From ASV31 sp965229765 (GTDB lineage: Bacteria > Pseudomonadota > Alphaproteobacteria > Rhodobacterales > Rhodobacteraceae), in NCBI GenBank assembly GCA_965229765.1, contig CBDDJT010000002.1, forward strand, positions 186,001-250,000: DNA of 64,000 nucleotides, in the 5' to 3' direction. The notes under the pieces were generated by a model. It was not told where the DNA came from. It saw only the letters and a list, made by a program, of their open reading frames with translations, and searched no databases. Position numbers and translations under genes: made by a program. Numbering within the stretch: the first letter of the stretch is position 1; the number at the start of each line of letters is the position of its first letter. This document shows positions 8,292 to 16,428 of this stretch, piece by piece.

Positions 8292-9413
8292 ATGGCCACC
8301 ACGACCGACGATTCCGCTACCGACGCGGCCGCAGAGTTCGGCCGGCGCATTGTCATATCCGTCGATGCGATGGGCGGGGACCGCGGTCCTTCGGCGGTCG
8401 TGTCGGGGTTGGCCCACTCGGCCAAGAAGAACGACCGCATCGCGTTCATCCTGCACGGTCCTGAGGCCGAGTTGCGCGCTCTGGTCGCGCGCCGGCGCGG
8501 GCTTGCCGGGCGCGTGGAGGTCCGCAACGCCCCCGACGTCGTGACGATGCATGAAAAGCCCAGCCACGTGATGCGCCACGGCAAGGGCACGTCGATGTGG
8601 TCCGCCATCGAATCGGTGCGCAACGGCGAGGCCGAGGTTTGCGTGTCTTGCGGGAATACCGGCGCGCTGATGGCGCTGTCGATGGTGCGGCTGAAGAAGC
8701 TGGAGGGCGTGAACCGCCCGGCGATTGCGTGCCTCTGGCCGTCGCGCAACAAGCATGGCTTCAACCTGATGCTGGACGTGGGCGCCGATATCCGTGCCGA
8801 CGAGCACGACCTGCTGCAATACGCCCTGATGGGCACGTCCTATGCGCGCAACGGTCTGGGCATCACGCGCCCGCGTGTCGGCCTGCTGAACGTGGGCACC
8901 GAAGAGCACAAGGGCCGGGCGGAACTGAAGGCCGCGCATGACCTGATCGCCGAAATCGCGCCAAGCTCGAAGTTCGATTTCGTGGGCTTCGTCGAGGGAG
9001 GCGACATCCCGTCGTCGCACGTGGACGTGATCGTGACCGACGGCTTCACCGGAAACATTGCGCTGAAGACCGGCGAAGGCACCGCCTCGCTGATCCGCGA
9101 CTTCCTGAAGGAAGCGTTCAAGGCCACGCCGCTGAGCCGGATCGCGGCGCTTCTGGCCTATACCTCTCTGCGGCGGCTGACAAAGCGGATCGACCCGCGC
9201 CGGCAGAACGGCGGCGTGTTCCTTGGGCTGAACGGCACGGTGGTGAAAAGCCACGGCGCGGCTGATGCCACCGGGGTGTCCGCGGCCATCAAGCTGGCCT
9301 TCGACCTTGCGCAGTCGGGCTTTACCGAACGACTGGCGGCGCGGGTTGCATCCGCCCGGCCCGCGCGGCAGGATGCCGCCGAGGAAGGGCCAGGAAGCGG
9401 ACAACAAGAATGA
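8292..9413 (+). CDS. plsX: Phosphate acyltransferase
   Basis: This 373-aa protein is PlsX, which converts acyl-ACP to acyl-phosphate for phosphatidic acid synthesis. Seen: ISVDAMGGDRGPSAVV at the start, the SCGNTGALMALSM segment, GLLNVGTEEHKG, and VTDGFTGNIALKTGEG, all in order. The ATG at 8292 gives a short Thr/Asp-rich leader before the conserved domain. It ends in an ATGA overlap with fabH, so the two are translationally coupled. It is a peripheral membrane enzyme with no transmembrane segments. Confidence 0.96.
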   Translation: MATTTDDSATDAAAEFGRRIVISVDAMGGDRGPSAVVSGLAHSAKKNDRIAFILHGPEAELRALVARRRGLAGRVEVRNAPDVVTMHEKPSHVMRHGKGTSMWSAIESVRNGEAEVCVSCGNTGALMALSMVRLKKLEGVNRPAIACLWPSRNKHGFNLMLDVGADIRADEHDLLQYALMGTSYARNGLGITRPRVGLLNVGTEEHKGRAELKAAHDLIAEIAPSSKFDFVGFVEGGDIPSSHVDVIVTDGFTGNIALKTGEGTASLIRDFLKEAFKATPLSRIAALLAYTSLRRLTKRIDPRRQNGGVFLGLNGTVVKSHGAADATGVSAAIKLAFDLAQSGFTERLAARVASARPARQDAAEEGPGSGQQE

Positions 9414-10381
9414 CAACACGCGCCGTCGTGCGGGGCGTCGGGCATTATCTGCCCGACCGCGTCGTGCCCAACTCTGAATTCGAGGCGACGCTGGACACGA
9501 CGGACGACTGGATTCGGTCCCGGTCCGGCATCGAACGGCGGCATTTCGCCGCCGACGGACAGATGACGTCCGACCTTGCGGTGCGCGCGGCCGAGGCGGC
9601 GCTTGCCGATGCCGGGCTGGCGGCGTCGGATCTGGACGCGATCATTCTGGCCACCTCGACCCCTGACCTGACCTTTCCGTCGGCCGCGACGATGGTCCAG
9701 GCCCGGCTGGGCATGACGCACGGCTTTGCCTTCGACGTGCAGGCGGTCTGCGCGGGGTTCATCTATGCGCTGGCCAATGCGAATGCGCTGATCGTGTCGG
9801 GCCAGGCGAACCGGATCCTGGTGATCGGGGCCGAGACCTTCAGCAGGATCATGGACTGGACCGACCGTTCGACCTGCGTTCTTTTCGGCGACGGCGCGGG
9901 GGCGCTGGTGCTGGAAGCGGCGGCGGGCGTCGGCACTTCGCAGGACCGGGGCGTTCTGGCCGCCGACCTGCATTCGGACGGGCGCTATCGCGATATCCTT
10001 TACGTGGATGGCGGCGTGTCCACCGGCAGCACCGGCTTTTTGCGGATGCAGGGCAAGGAAGTGTTCCGGCACGCGGTGGAAAAGCTGGCGGCGACCGCCC
10101 ACGCGGCACTGCACAAGGCCGGGCTGGGCGAGGCGGACGTGGACTGGATCGTGCCGCACCAGGCCAACCTGCGGATCATCAAGGCGACCGCGCAGCGGAT
10201 GGGCGTGGCGCTTGACCGGGTGGTGGTCACGGTGCAGGACCATGGCAACACCTCTGCCGCATCGATTCCTCTCGCCCTGTCGGTGGGACGCGCGCGCGGA
10301 CAGATCAAGACCGGCGATCTGCTGATCACCGAGGCAATCGGCGGCGGGCTGGTTTGGGGTGCTGTCGCGCTGCGCTGGTAG
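9410..10381 (+). CDS. fabH: Beta-ketoacyl-ACP synthase III
   Basis: This 323-aa thiolase-fold enzyme condenses acetyl-CoA (or another short acyl-CoA) with malonyl-ACP to start fatty acid synthesis. The Cys-His-Asn triad is visible: VQAVCAGFIYAL, VPHQANLRI and HGNTSAAS. Length and motifs are normal. Its start overlaps the plsX stop by 4 bp. About 90 bp separate it from ihfA, where a separate promoter can be proposed. Confidence 0.96.
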   Translation: MTTRAVVRGVGHYLPDRVVPNSEFEATLDTTDDWIRSRSGIERRHFAADGQMTSDLAVRAAEAALADAGLAASDLDAIILATSTPDLTFPSAATMVQARLGMTHGFAFDVQAVCAGFIYALANANALIVSGQANRILVIGAETFSRIMDWTDRSTCVLFGDGAGALVLEAAAGVGTSQDRGVLAADLHSDGRYRDILYVDGGVSTGSTGFLRMQGKEVFRHAVEKLAATAHAALHKAGLGEADVDWIVPHQANLRIIKATAQRMGVALDRVVVTVQDHGNTSAASIPLALSVGRARGQIKTGDLLITEAIGGGLVWGAVALRW

Positions 10382-10414
10382 CCGCATTCAATTCTTCTTT
10401 GCAAGTTGTTGATA

Positions 10415-10444
10415 TTGACTCGGAAAAACCCCCGGGCCTAAGCT
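10415..10444 (+). promoter_or_regulatory. Possible sigma70-type promoter for ihfA
   Basis: TTGACT at 10415-10420 and TAAGCT at 10439-10444 are spaced 18 bp apart and lie 29 nt ahead of the ihfA start. The -35 matches the consensus well; the -10 is weaker. It is supported only by pattern. Confidence 0.4.
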
Positions 10445-10472
10445 GCGTGCCAGATTGTTCGGAGTAACTTTG

Positions 10473-10778
10473 ATGAGCGAGAAGACAGTAACGCGGATGG
10501 ACCTGAGCGAGGCCGTGTTCCGCGAGGTTGGGTTGTCGCGAAATGAATCCGCGCAATTGGTCGAGAGCGTGCTCCAGTACATGTCGGATGCGCTGGTGCG
10601 GGGAGAGACCGTCAAGATCTCGTCCTTCGGCACGTTCAGCGTGCGCGACAAGGCAGCGCGCGTCGGCCGAAACCCCAAGACGGGCGAAGAGGTGCCGATC
10701 TCTCCGCGCCGGGTGCTGACGTTCCGTCCGTCGCACCTGATGAAAGACCGTGTCGCCGCCGGGAACAAGAACCCGTAA
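10473..10778 (+). CDS. ihfA: Integration host factor subunit alpha
   Basis: This 101-aa protein is IHF-alpha, which pairs with IHF-beta to bend DNA in replication, recombination and transcription. Seen: MSEKTVTRMDLSEAVFREVG at the start, the KISSFGTFSVR strand, and the DNA-intercalating beta arm with GRNPKTGEEVPI and RRVLTFRPS. I chose the ATG at 10473 because GGAG lies 8 nt upstream and the family starts there; a TTG at 10455 is open but unlikely. It is followed after 12 bp by the MerR-type gene, the standard alphaproteobacterial pair. Confidence 0.95.
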   Translation: MSEKTVTRMDLSEAVFREVGLSRNESAQLVESVLQYMSDALVRGETVKISSFGTFSVRDKAARVGRNPKTGEEVPISPRRVLTFRPSHLMKDRVAAGNKNP

Positions 10779-10790
10779 GGAACTGACGAC

Positions 10791-11447
10791 ATGGAGAAAT
10801 CTCCCGACGCGTTTCGCACGATCAGCGAAGTTGCCGACTGGCTTGGCACGCCCACGCACGTGTTGCGGTTCTGGGAAAGCCGGTTCACGCAAGTAAAGCC
10901 GGTCAAGCGCGCGGGCGGGCGCCGCTATTACCGTCCCGCCGACATGGCGCTTCTGGGCGGGATCAAGAAGCTGCTGCACGAGGATGGGCTGACCATTCGC
11001 GGGGTGCAGAAGATCCTGCGCGAGGAAGGCGTGAAATACGTGGCCGCCATGTCGCATCCCGTCGATGGCGAAGCGGTGGAGGAAGCCCCGTTCGAGGCGA
11101 TGGTGGAACCGGCAGCGCAGAGCGCCGAGGTGGTCGATCTGGCGCGTGCCCGCGGACGGGCCGGCGGGACAGCGCCCGATTCCAAAGCCGAATCCCCCGC
11201 CGGATCCGATGGGCAGGCCGATACGCCGGATCTTTTTGCCGCTGCGCCGCCTGTTTCTGAAGAAACAGGGAAAGACCCGGTGGCGGCCCCTGCCCCGCCC
11301 GCCGCGCCGGCGGATGGCTACGAGATCACGCTTGCGCTTTGGGCCGGGGCGACGCCTTCGACCGAGGCGCTGCGCCCGCATGTCGAGGCCCTGACGGCAC
11401 TGCGCGCGCGGATGACCAAGGATCGCCCCGCCCGGCACAAGGACTAG
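10791..11447 (+). CDS. MerR family transcriptional regulator
   Basis: This 218-aa protein has an N-terminal MerR winged helix-turn-helix (residues about 9-75: TISEVADWLGTPTHVLRFWE, RRYYRPADMALLGGIKKLLH, TIRGVQKILREEG). The remainder is an Ala/Pro/Glu-rich low-complexity tail with no metal-binding cysteines and no recognised effector domain. It resembles the conserved regulator found next to ihfA across alphaproteobacteria, which has no firmly known target that I can name. It is close enough to ihfA for co-transcription and is followed by tRNA-Pro. Confidence 0.85.
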   Translation: MEKSPDAFRTISEVADWLGTPTHVLRFWESRFTQVKPVKRAGGRRYYRPADMALLGGIKKLLHEDGLTIRGVQKILREEGVKYVAAMSHPVDGEAVEEAPFEAMVEPAAQSAEVVDLARARGRAGGTAPDSKAESPAGSDGQADTPDLFAAAPPVSEETGKDPVAAPAPPAAPADGYEITLALWAGATPSTEALRPHVEALTALRARMTKDRPARHKD

Positions 11448-11469
11448 GCACTGGAATGCACATTGCGCC

Positions 11470-11497
11470 TTGCCCCGCCGTCCAAAACCGGTATGTA
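11470..11497 (+). promoter_or_regulatory. Possible promoter for tRNA-Pro
   Basis: TTGCCC at 11470-11475 and TATGTA at 11492-11497, 16 bp apart, end 11 nt before the tRNA 5' end. The spacing fits a start just upstream of the mature tRNA. Pattern only. Confidence 0.4.
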
Positions 11498-11508
11498 GGG
11501 GGCCGCGT

Positions 11509-11585
11509 CGGGCTATGGCGCAGTCTGGTAGCGCGTCCGTCTGGGGGACGGAAGGTCGCAGGTTCAAGTCCTGCTAGCCCGACCA
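11509..11585 (+). tRNA. tRNA-Pro (anticodon GGG)
   Basis: This 77-nt cloverleaf includes an encoded CCA. The acceptor arm CGGGCTA (11509-11515) pairs with TAGCCCG (11575-11581), followed by ACCA. The D arm is GCGC/GCGC, the anticodon stem TCCGT/ACGGA encloses CTGGGGG with anticodon GGG at 11543-11545, and the T arm GCAGG/CCTGC carries TTCAAGT. The CGGG start and GGG anticodon identify proline. It is located between the MerR gene and the dCTP deaminase gene. Confidence 0.97.
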
Positions 11586-11595
11586 AAATCTTCGA

Positions 11596-12711
11596 ATGCA
11601 ACGGGGGGCGACCGTGACCTTGACCGGCACAGGGGTTCTGCCCGACCACGCGATTGGCGGCCTGATCGAGACGGGCGCGATCCTGGCCGATGATCCCTTT
11701 GTCGAAGGGCAACGGCAGCCCGCCTCGCTGGATCTGCGGCTGGGGCATGTGGCCTACCGAGTGCGGGCGTCGTTTCTGGCCGGGGCGGGCACCCCGGTGG
11801 CAGAGCGTCTGCCGCTGTTCGAAATGCATCGCATCGACATCTCGGAGGGCGCGGTTCTGGAACGGGGCTGTGTCTATGTCGTGCCCTTGATGGAACGGCT
11901 GGCGCTGCCGGGCGACATATCGGCGGTGGCGAACGCCAAGTCCTCGACCGGACGGCTGGATCTTCTGACGCGCACGATCACCGATGGCGGGATCGAGTTC
12001 GACAGGGTGGGCGCAGGCTATCGCGGCCCGCTCTATGCCGAGATCTGCCCCCGATCGTTCTCTGTTCTGGTGCGGGCGGGAATGCGGCTTAACCAGATCC
12101 GGTTCCGGCGGGGACAGGCGGTGCTGGACGATGCCGCCCTAAGGGCGCTGCACGAGGCCGAAGGGCTGGTCAGCGGCGAGCCTGTGATCGAGGGCGGGCT
12201 TGGGTTTTCGGTGGATCTGGAGCCCGCGTCAGGCGACCTGGTGGGCTACCGGGCCAAGCCGCATTCCGGGGTGATCGACCTGGACCGGATCGGCGCCTAC
12301 CCGGTGGCCGAGTTCTGGGAGGAGATTCGCACCACCGAAGGCCGCATCATTCTGGATCCCGGCGCGTTCTACATCCTTGTCAGCCGCGAGGCGGTGCACA
12401 TCCCGCCCGACCACGCCGCAGAAATGGCGCCATACCTTGCGATGGTGGGTGAATTCCGGGTGCATTACGCCGGCTTCTTCGACCCCGGCTTTGGCCATGA
12501 TGCCGTCGGCGGCGCGGGATCGCGCGGCGTGCTGGAGGTGCGCTGTCACGAGGCGCCCTTCGTGCTTGAGCACGGGCAGGTTGTGGGACGGCTGGTTTAT
12601 GAGCGGATGGCGGGGCGGCCCGATACGCTTTACGGCGCGGGCATAGCCTCGAACTACCAGGGCCAGGGGCTGAAACTGTCCAAGCATTTCAGGATGGAGC
12701 GCGGCGCATGA
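11596..12711 (+). CDS. dcd: dCTP deaminase, long alphaproteobacterial form
   Basis: This 371-aa protein matches the long 2'-deoxycytidine 5'-triphosphate deaminase of alphaproteobacteria, about twice the E. coli Dcd length and made of two dUTPase/Dcd-type folds. Motifs include RQPASLDLRLG, ANAKSSTGRLDLLTR, the PLYAEICPRSFSVLVRAGMRLNQ core and, in the second half, the related SSN-like AGIASNYQGQGLKLSKHF end. It deaminates dCTP to dUTP for thymidylate supply. The start may instead be the GTG at 11614, which has GGGGGGCGA just upstream. The stop overlaps the next start (ATGA). Confidence 0.88.
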   Translation: MQRGATVTLTGTGVLPDHAIGGLIETGAILADDPFVEGQRQPASLDLRLGHVAYRVRASFLAGAGTPVAERLPLFEMHRIDISEGAVLERGCVYVVPLMERLALPGDISAVANAKSSTGRLDLLTRTITDGGIEFDRVGAGYRGPLYAEICPRSFSVLVRAGMRLNQIRFRRGQAVLDDAALRALHEAEGLVSGEPVIEGGLGFSVDLEPASGDLVGYRAKPHSGVIDLDRIGAYPVAEFWEEIRTTEGRIILDPGAFYILVSREAVHIPPDHAAEMAPYLAMVGEFRVHYAGFFDPGFGHDAVGGAGSRGVLEVRCHEAPFVLEHGQVVGRLVYERMAGRPDTLYGAGIASNYQGQGLKLSKHFRMERGA

Positions 12712-13667
12712 GTGGCAAGCCGGATCTGGGCGCGCTTTTCGGGGCGCCGGATGTGGACACGTTCTTTGGCCTGCCGCGCGCGGCACCGGGAGAGCCCGGT
12801 GCCTCTGCCGCACTGATCGGGGTGCCGGGGGCAACACCTTATGCCGGCGTGGGCGCCTATTGTGCCGGCGCGCCCGCCGCGCTGCGCCGCGCCTCTGGCG
12901 CGCTGGCGGCGAACATGGACCGGCACAACTTCGACATCGGCGGGCCGGTCTTTCCCGAGGGCAGCCTGACGGCGGTCGATTGTGGCGACCTGCCCTTCGA
13001 TGCGTCCGATTTCGCGGCGAACCGCGCGGCGATCGCCAAGGCGGTCGGCCATGTCCTGCACGGCGGCGCGGTTCCGGTGGTGGTGGGGGGCGACGATTCG
13101 GTCCCGATCCCGATGCTGGCGGCGCTGGAGCGGATCGGCCGCCCCGTCTGGATCCTTCAGATCGACGCCCATATCGACTGGCGGCGGGCGCATATGGACG
13201 AGGATATGGGCCTGTCCTCGACCATGCGGCGGGCCTCGGAGATGGGGCATGTGGCCGGTATCGTGCAGGTGGGCGCGCGCGGGATCGGATCGGCCCATTC
13301 CGACGACGTGGCGGACGCGCTGGGCTGGGGAGCCCGGATCGTGACGGCCGAGGCGCTGCACACGGACGGCGTGGCGCCGGTACTGCAAGCGATCCCCGCA
13401 GGCGCGGAGATCGTGCTTTGCCTCGACGTGGACGCACTGGACCCCGCGCTGGTGCCCGGTGTGATCGGGCGTGCCCCCGGCGGTCTGAGCTATTGGCAGG
13501 TTCTGGCGCTGATCCGGGCCGCTGCCGCGCGTGGCCGGATCGCAGCGGCGGACGTGGTGGAATACGTGCCAGAGGCGGACGTCGACGGGATCGGCGCGCT
13601 GACCGTCACGCGACTGATGGCCGCCCTGCTGGGCGTTCTGGCCCGGCAGCCTGCACGAGACATGTAA
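12708..13667 (+). CDS. Ureohydrolase family protein (agmatinase/guanidino hydrolase-like)
   Basis: This 319-aa protein belongs to the arginase/agmatinase superfamily of binuclear metal hydrolases that release urea from guanidino compounds. Metal motifs are recognisable: VVGGDDSVPIP where the family usually has GGDH, LQIDAHIDWR (DAHxD), and LCLDVDALDPALVPG (DxDxxDP). The first histidine ligand is therefore replaced by Asp, which could alter metal or substrate. It overlaps the dCTP deaminase gene by 4 bp. Agmatinase is one option; guanidinobutyrase or another guanidine hydrolase is equally possible. Confidence 0.85.
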   Translation: MSGKPDLGALFGAPDVDTFFGLPRAAPGEPGASAALIGVPGATPYAGVGAYCAGAPAALRRASGALAANMDRHNFDIGGPVFPEGSLTAVDCGDLPFDASDFAANRAAIAKAVGHVLHGGAVPVVVGGDDSVPIPMLAALERIGRPVWILQIDAHIDWRRAHMDEDMGLSSTMRRASEMGHVAGIVQVGARGIGSAHSDDVADALGWGARIVTAEALHTDGVAPVLQAIPAGAEIVLCLDVDALDPALVPGVIGRAPGGLSYWQVLALIRAAAARGRIAAADVVEYVPEADVDGIGALTVTRLMAALLGVLARQPARDM

Positions 13668-13669
13668 AG

Positions 13670-13696
13670 ACCGGGCGGCGGCGTCCGCCCCCCGGT
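13670..13696. terminator. Hairpin between convergent ureohydrolase and small-protein genes
   Basis: ACCGGG-C-GGCGG, a 3-nt loop, then CCGCC-C-CCCGGT forms an 11-bp stem with one C/C mismatch three bases after the ureohydrolase stop. There is no T-tract. The sequence after it (TTACTTGAAACAGAAGA) resembles the dispersed repeat described at 24572. Confidence 0.6.
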
Positions 13697-13751
13697 TCGA
13701 GGTTACTTGAAACAGAAGACGTCCGGGGCGCTACCCGCCGCCCCGCGCGGG

Positions 13752-13985
13752 TCAGAACCGGCCCATCTTGCGCGTCAGCCGCGCGGCCTGGCTGGCACGG
13801 CGGGCAACATTGCGGGCATCTGTCGACTGGGGACGGGCCGCCTGGGTGCCGCCATCGGGCTCTGCCGTGGCCTTGCCCCGCGACATCTTGCGCGAGGCCG
13901 CGTCGATCCCGGCATTGAGGCCGGTGTTGATGGCGCGGCGCATCACCTGGCGGATCACCAGATTGATCAGGGAGTTCACGTTCAT
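13752..13985 (-). CDS. Small basic hypothetical protein
   Basis: This 77-aa protein starts MNVNSLINLVIRQVMRRAIN, then GLNAGIDAASRKMSRGK, and ends in a basic Arg-rich stretch. An amphipathic N-terminal helix is possible; there is no clear membrane span. The start codon overlaps the scpB stop (ATGA), so it is translationally coupled to the condensin operon. I do not recognise a function. Its conserved-looking start and coupling make it a real gene rather than a chance frame. Confidence 0.75.
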   Translation of the reverse strand: MNVNSLINLVIRQVMRRAINTGLNAGIDAASRKMSRGKATAEPDGGTQAARPQSTDARNVARRASQAARLTRKMGRF

Positions 13986-14647
13986 CGGGTCGCTCCTTCA
14001 TCGTCTTCGAACATGTCGCCCTGGTCGCCGGGCGGCAAGGCGTCTTCGTCGTCGTCGGTGCTGTCCTGTGTGCCCGGCGCGGGACGGCTGTCGAGCAGGC
14101 CCGCGGCGCGCAGTTCCTTGAGGCCGGGCAGGTCGCGCGCGCTTTCAAGACCGAAATGGTCGAGGAAGTGCTGGGTGACGACATAAGTCACCGGGCGGCC
14201 CGGCGTCATGCGGCGGCGGCCAAAGCGGATCCAGTCCAGTTCGATCAGCTGGTCCACGGTCCCCCGGCTGACCGAGACGCCGCGAATCTCTTCGATCTCG
14301 GCGCGGGTGACGGGCTGGTGGTAGGCCACGATCGCCAGTGTCTCGATCGCCGCGCGGCTGAGCTTGCGGGTCTCGACGGTTTCCTTGTGCATGAGAAAGC
14401 CGAGATCGGCTGCGGTGCGGAAGGCCCAGCCGTCGCCGATGCGGATCAGCTGGACGCCCCGGCCCTCGTAGCGGCGGCGCAGGTGTTGCAGCGCCTCGGC
14501 CGCGTCTGCGCCATGGGGCAGGCGCGCGTTGAGATCGGCCACGGTGACAGGCTCGGCGCTGGCGAAAAGCACGGCCTCGACCATGCGTTCCTGTTCGGCC
14601 ATCGGCGGCGCGGCAAAAAGGCTGGGGTCCTGATCTTGTTCAGCCAT
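13982..14647 (-). CDS. scpB: Segregation and condensation protein B
   Basis: This 221-aa winged-helix protein is ScpB, which dimerises and binds ScpA to complete the SMC condensin complex for chromosome segregation. Seen: MVEAVLFASAEPVTVADLNARL, RRYEGRGVQLIRIGDGWAF, ETLAIVAYHQPVTRAEIEEIRGV and FGRRRMTPGRPVTYVVTQHFLDHFGL. The C-terminus is acidic (DDDEDAL). I use the ATG at 14647, giving a normal length; the longer frame adds a non-conserved basic leader. It overlaps scpA by 8 bp. Confidence 0.95.
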   Translation of the reverse strand: MAEQDQDPSLFAAPPMAEQERMVEAVLFASAEPVTVADLNARLPHGADAAEALQHLRRRYEGRGVQLIRIGDGWAFRTAADLGFLMHKETVETRKLSRAAIETLAIVAYHQPVTRAEIEEIRGVSVSRGTVDQLIELDWIRFGRRRMTPGRPVTYVVTQHFLDHFGLESARDLPGLKELRAAGLLDSRPAPGTQDSTDDDEDALPPGDQGDMFEDDEGATR

Positions 14648-15434
14648 CGGGGCGGTCCTTGCGGCGGATTTCGATGGGGTCGAACGTGCCCGGCTGGCGC
14701 AGTTCGATCCGGCCCTCCTTTGCCAGTTCCAGCGCGGCGGCGAAGGTGGCGGCCGTGGCCGAGCGGCGGCGCGCGGGATCGTGCGTCCAGCCCTGCGGCA
14801 GGTAGGTTTCAAGCGACGTCCAGTCGCCGGCGAAGCCGATCAGCGGGCGCAGGCTGTCGAGCGCCTGTTCCATGGTCAGGATCGCCTCGCGGTCCATAAC
14901 GTAGGGGCGGAAATCGTCACGTGTGCGAATGCGGGCATAGGCCTGCATCAGGTCCAGCAGGCTGGCGGTATAGGTGATGCGCTTGATGCGCGTGACGTCC
15001 TCGGGGATGCCACGCGCGAAGAAGTCGCGCCCAAGCTGGTCGCGGGCCATCAGGCGCGCCGCGGCCTCTCGCATGGCTTGCAGGCGTTCGAGTTGAAAGG
15101 CGAGGTGCGCGGCCAGATCCTCGCCCGAGGGGCCTTCTTCGGCCGGGTCGGGGGGCAGCAACAGACGCGACTTCAGGAAGGCGAGCCAGGAGGCCATGAC
15201 AAGATAGTCGGCGGCCAGTTCGATGCGCAGCTTTCGCGCCTGTTCGACGAACACGAGGTATTGTTCGGCCAGTTGCAGGATCGAGATGCGGCGCAGGTCG
15301 ACCTTTTGCGTGCGCGAAAGCGTGAGCAGAAGGTCAAGCGGGCCTTCGAAGCCGTCGACATCCACGATAAGCGCTTCGGCGGCGCGGCGGGCCTCGACGC
15401 TGGTGACGTTGTCCCATGGATCGGCGTCAGACAT
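14640..15434 (-). CDS. scpA: Segregation and condensation protein A
   Basis: This 264-aa kleisin bridges the SMC heads and recruits ScpB. The N-terminal ScpA signature DVDGFEGPLDLLLTLSRTQK is followed by ISILQLAEQYLVFVEQARKL and the DYLVMASWLAFLKSRLLLP helix. The C-terminal winged helix ends with FDPIEIRRKD. The ATG at 15434 is the family start; the longer frame runs back into nagZ. It overlaps the nagZ stop by 8 bp, forming the nagZ-scpA-scpB operon usual for this order. Confidence 0.95.
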   Translation of the reverse strand: MSDADPWDNVTSVEARRAAEALIVDVDGFEGPLDLLLTLSRTQKVDLRRISILQLAEQYLVFVEQARKLRIELAADYLVMASWLAFLKSRLLLPPDPAEEGPSGEDLAAHLAFQLERLQAMREAAARLMARDQLGRDFFARGIPEDVTRIKRITYTASLLDLMQAYARIRTRDDFRPYVMDREAILTMEQALDSLRPLIGFAGDWTSLETYLPQGWTHDPARRRSATAATFAAALELAKEGRIELRQPGTFDPIEIRRKDRPDG

Positions 15435-16428
15435 GGCCGCCCCCGAGCGTGGCAAGCTCGGCCACCAGTGCCTGCGGATCGATACTGTCGGGCGCTGTGC
15501 GCCGGGCAAGCGCGGCGTCGGCACGGCGGGCAGCCGCGGGCGACATGCGCCCGGCGGCGGCGGCGACGGCCTGCATCTCTGCGAGGTCGCCGTTGCAGTG
15601 CAGGATCACGTCACAGCCCGCCTCGATGGCGGCGGCGGCGCGGTCGGCGATGCCACCATGCAGGGCGGACATGGAGATGTCGTCGCTCATCAGCAGGCCG
15701 TCGAAGGCCATTTCCCCGCGGATGGCGGCGATGAGCGGCGGCGCGACGGTGGCCGCGCGGTCGTCGAGGGCGCTGTAGACGACGTGTGCCGTCATGCCGA
15801 GCGGCAGGTCCGACAAGGCGCGGAACGCGGCGAAGTCCGTCGCGGACAGGTCGGCCGCAGGTGTTTCGACGCGGGGCAGTTCGAGATGGCTGTCGGCGGT
15901 CGCGCGGCCATGACCGGGGATATGTTTCAGGACCGGCAATACGCCGCCGGCCAGAAGCCCGTCGGCGACCGCACGCGCCAGCGGCACGACGGCGTCGCGG
16001 CTGGTGCCGTAACAGCGGTTCAGCAGCACGGGGTGCGTGGCGTCGGACGCGATATCGGCGATGGGCGCGCAGTTCACGTCGATGCCGTAGTCGCGCAATT
16101 CGGCGGCAATAAGGCGATACCGCAACCAGAGGCCGCGTTCGGCATTGCCATTCAGGGTGCGGACGTGATCGAGCGGCGCTGGCCACTCTTGCGCCAGCGG
16201 CGGGCGCAGCCGCTGGACCCGCCCGCCTTCCTGATCGATCAGGATGGGGGCGTCACGGCCCACGCTGTCGCGCAGGGCGGCTGTCAGGCGGCGGATCTGG
16301 GGCGCGTCTTGCAGGTTTCGGTCAAAGAGGATGAAACCCCACGGGTCGGCGTCGCGGAAGAACGCTGCCTCGTCGCCAGAAAGCCCGGGCCCGGCGCAGC
16401 CCATGATATGCGCGCCGGCCACCGCCAT
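15427..16428 (-). CDS. nagZ: Beta-N-acetylhexosaminidase (GH3), peptidoglycan recycling
   Basis: This 333-aa cytoplasmic GH3 enzyme removes N-acetylglucosamine from anhydro-muropeptides. Seen: APILIDQEGGRVQRLRPP, the His/Asp loop KHIPGHGRATADSH that carries the general acid/base dyad, and the nucleophile aspartate in LLMSDDISM. Length fits NagZ. The start abuts the stop of the SPOR gene, so the two are probably co-transcribed, linking cell-wall sensing and recycling. Confidence 0.95.
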   Translation of the reverse strand: MAVAGAHIMGCAGPGLSGDEAAFFRDADPWGFILFDRNLQDAPQIRRLTAALRDSVGRDAPILIDQEGGRVQRLRPPLAQEWPAPLDHVRTLNGNAERGLWLRYRLIAAELRDYGIDVNCAPIADIASDATHPVLLNRCYGTSRDAVVPLARAVADGLLAGGVLPVLKHIPGHGRATADSHLELPRVETPAADLSATDFAAFRALSDLPLGMTAHVVYSALDDRAATVAPPLIAAIRGEMAFDGLLMSDDISMSALHGGIADRAAAAIEAGCDVILHCNGDLAEMQAVAAAAGRMSPAAARRADAALARRTAPDSIDPQALVAELATLGGGHV

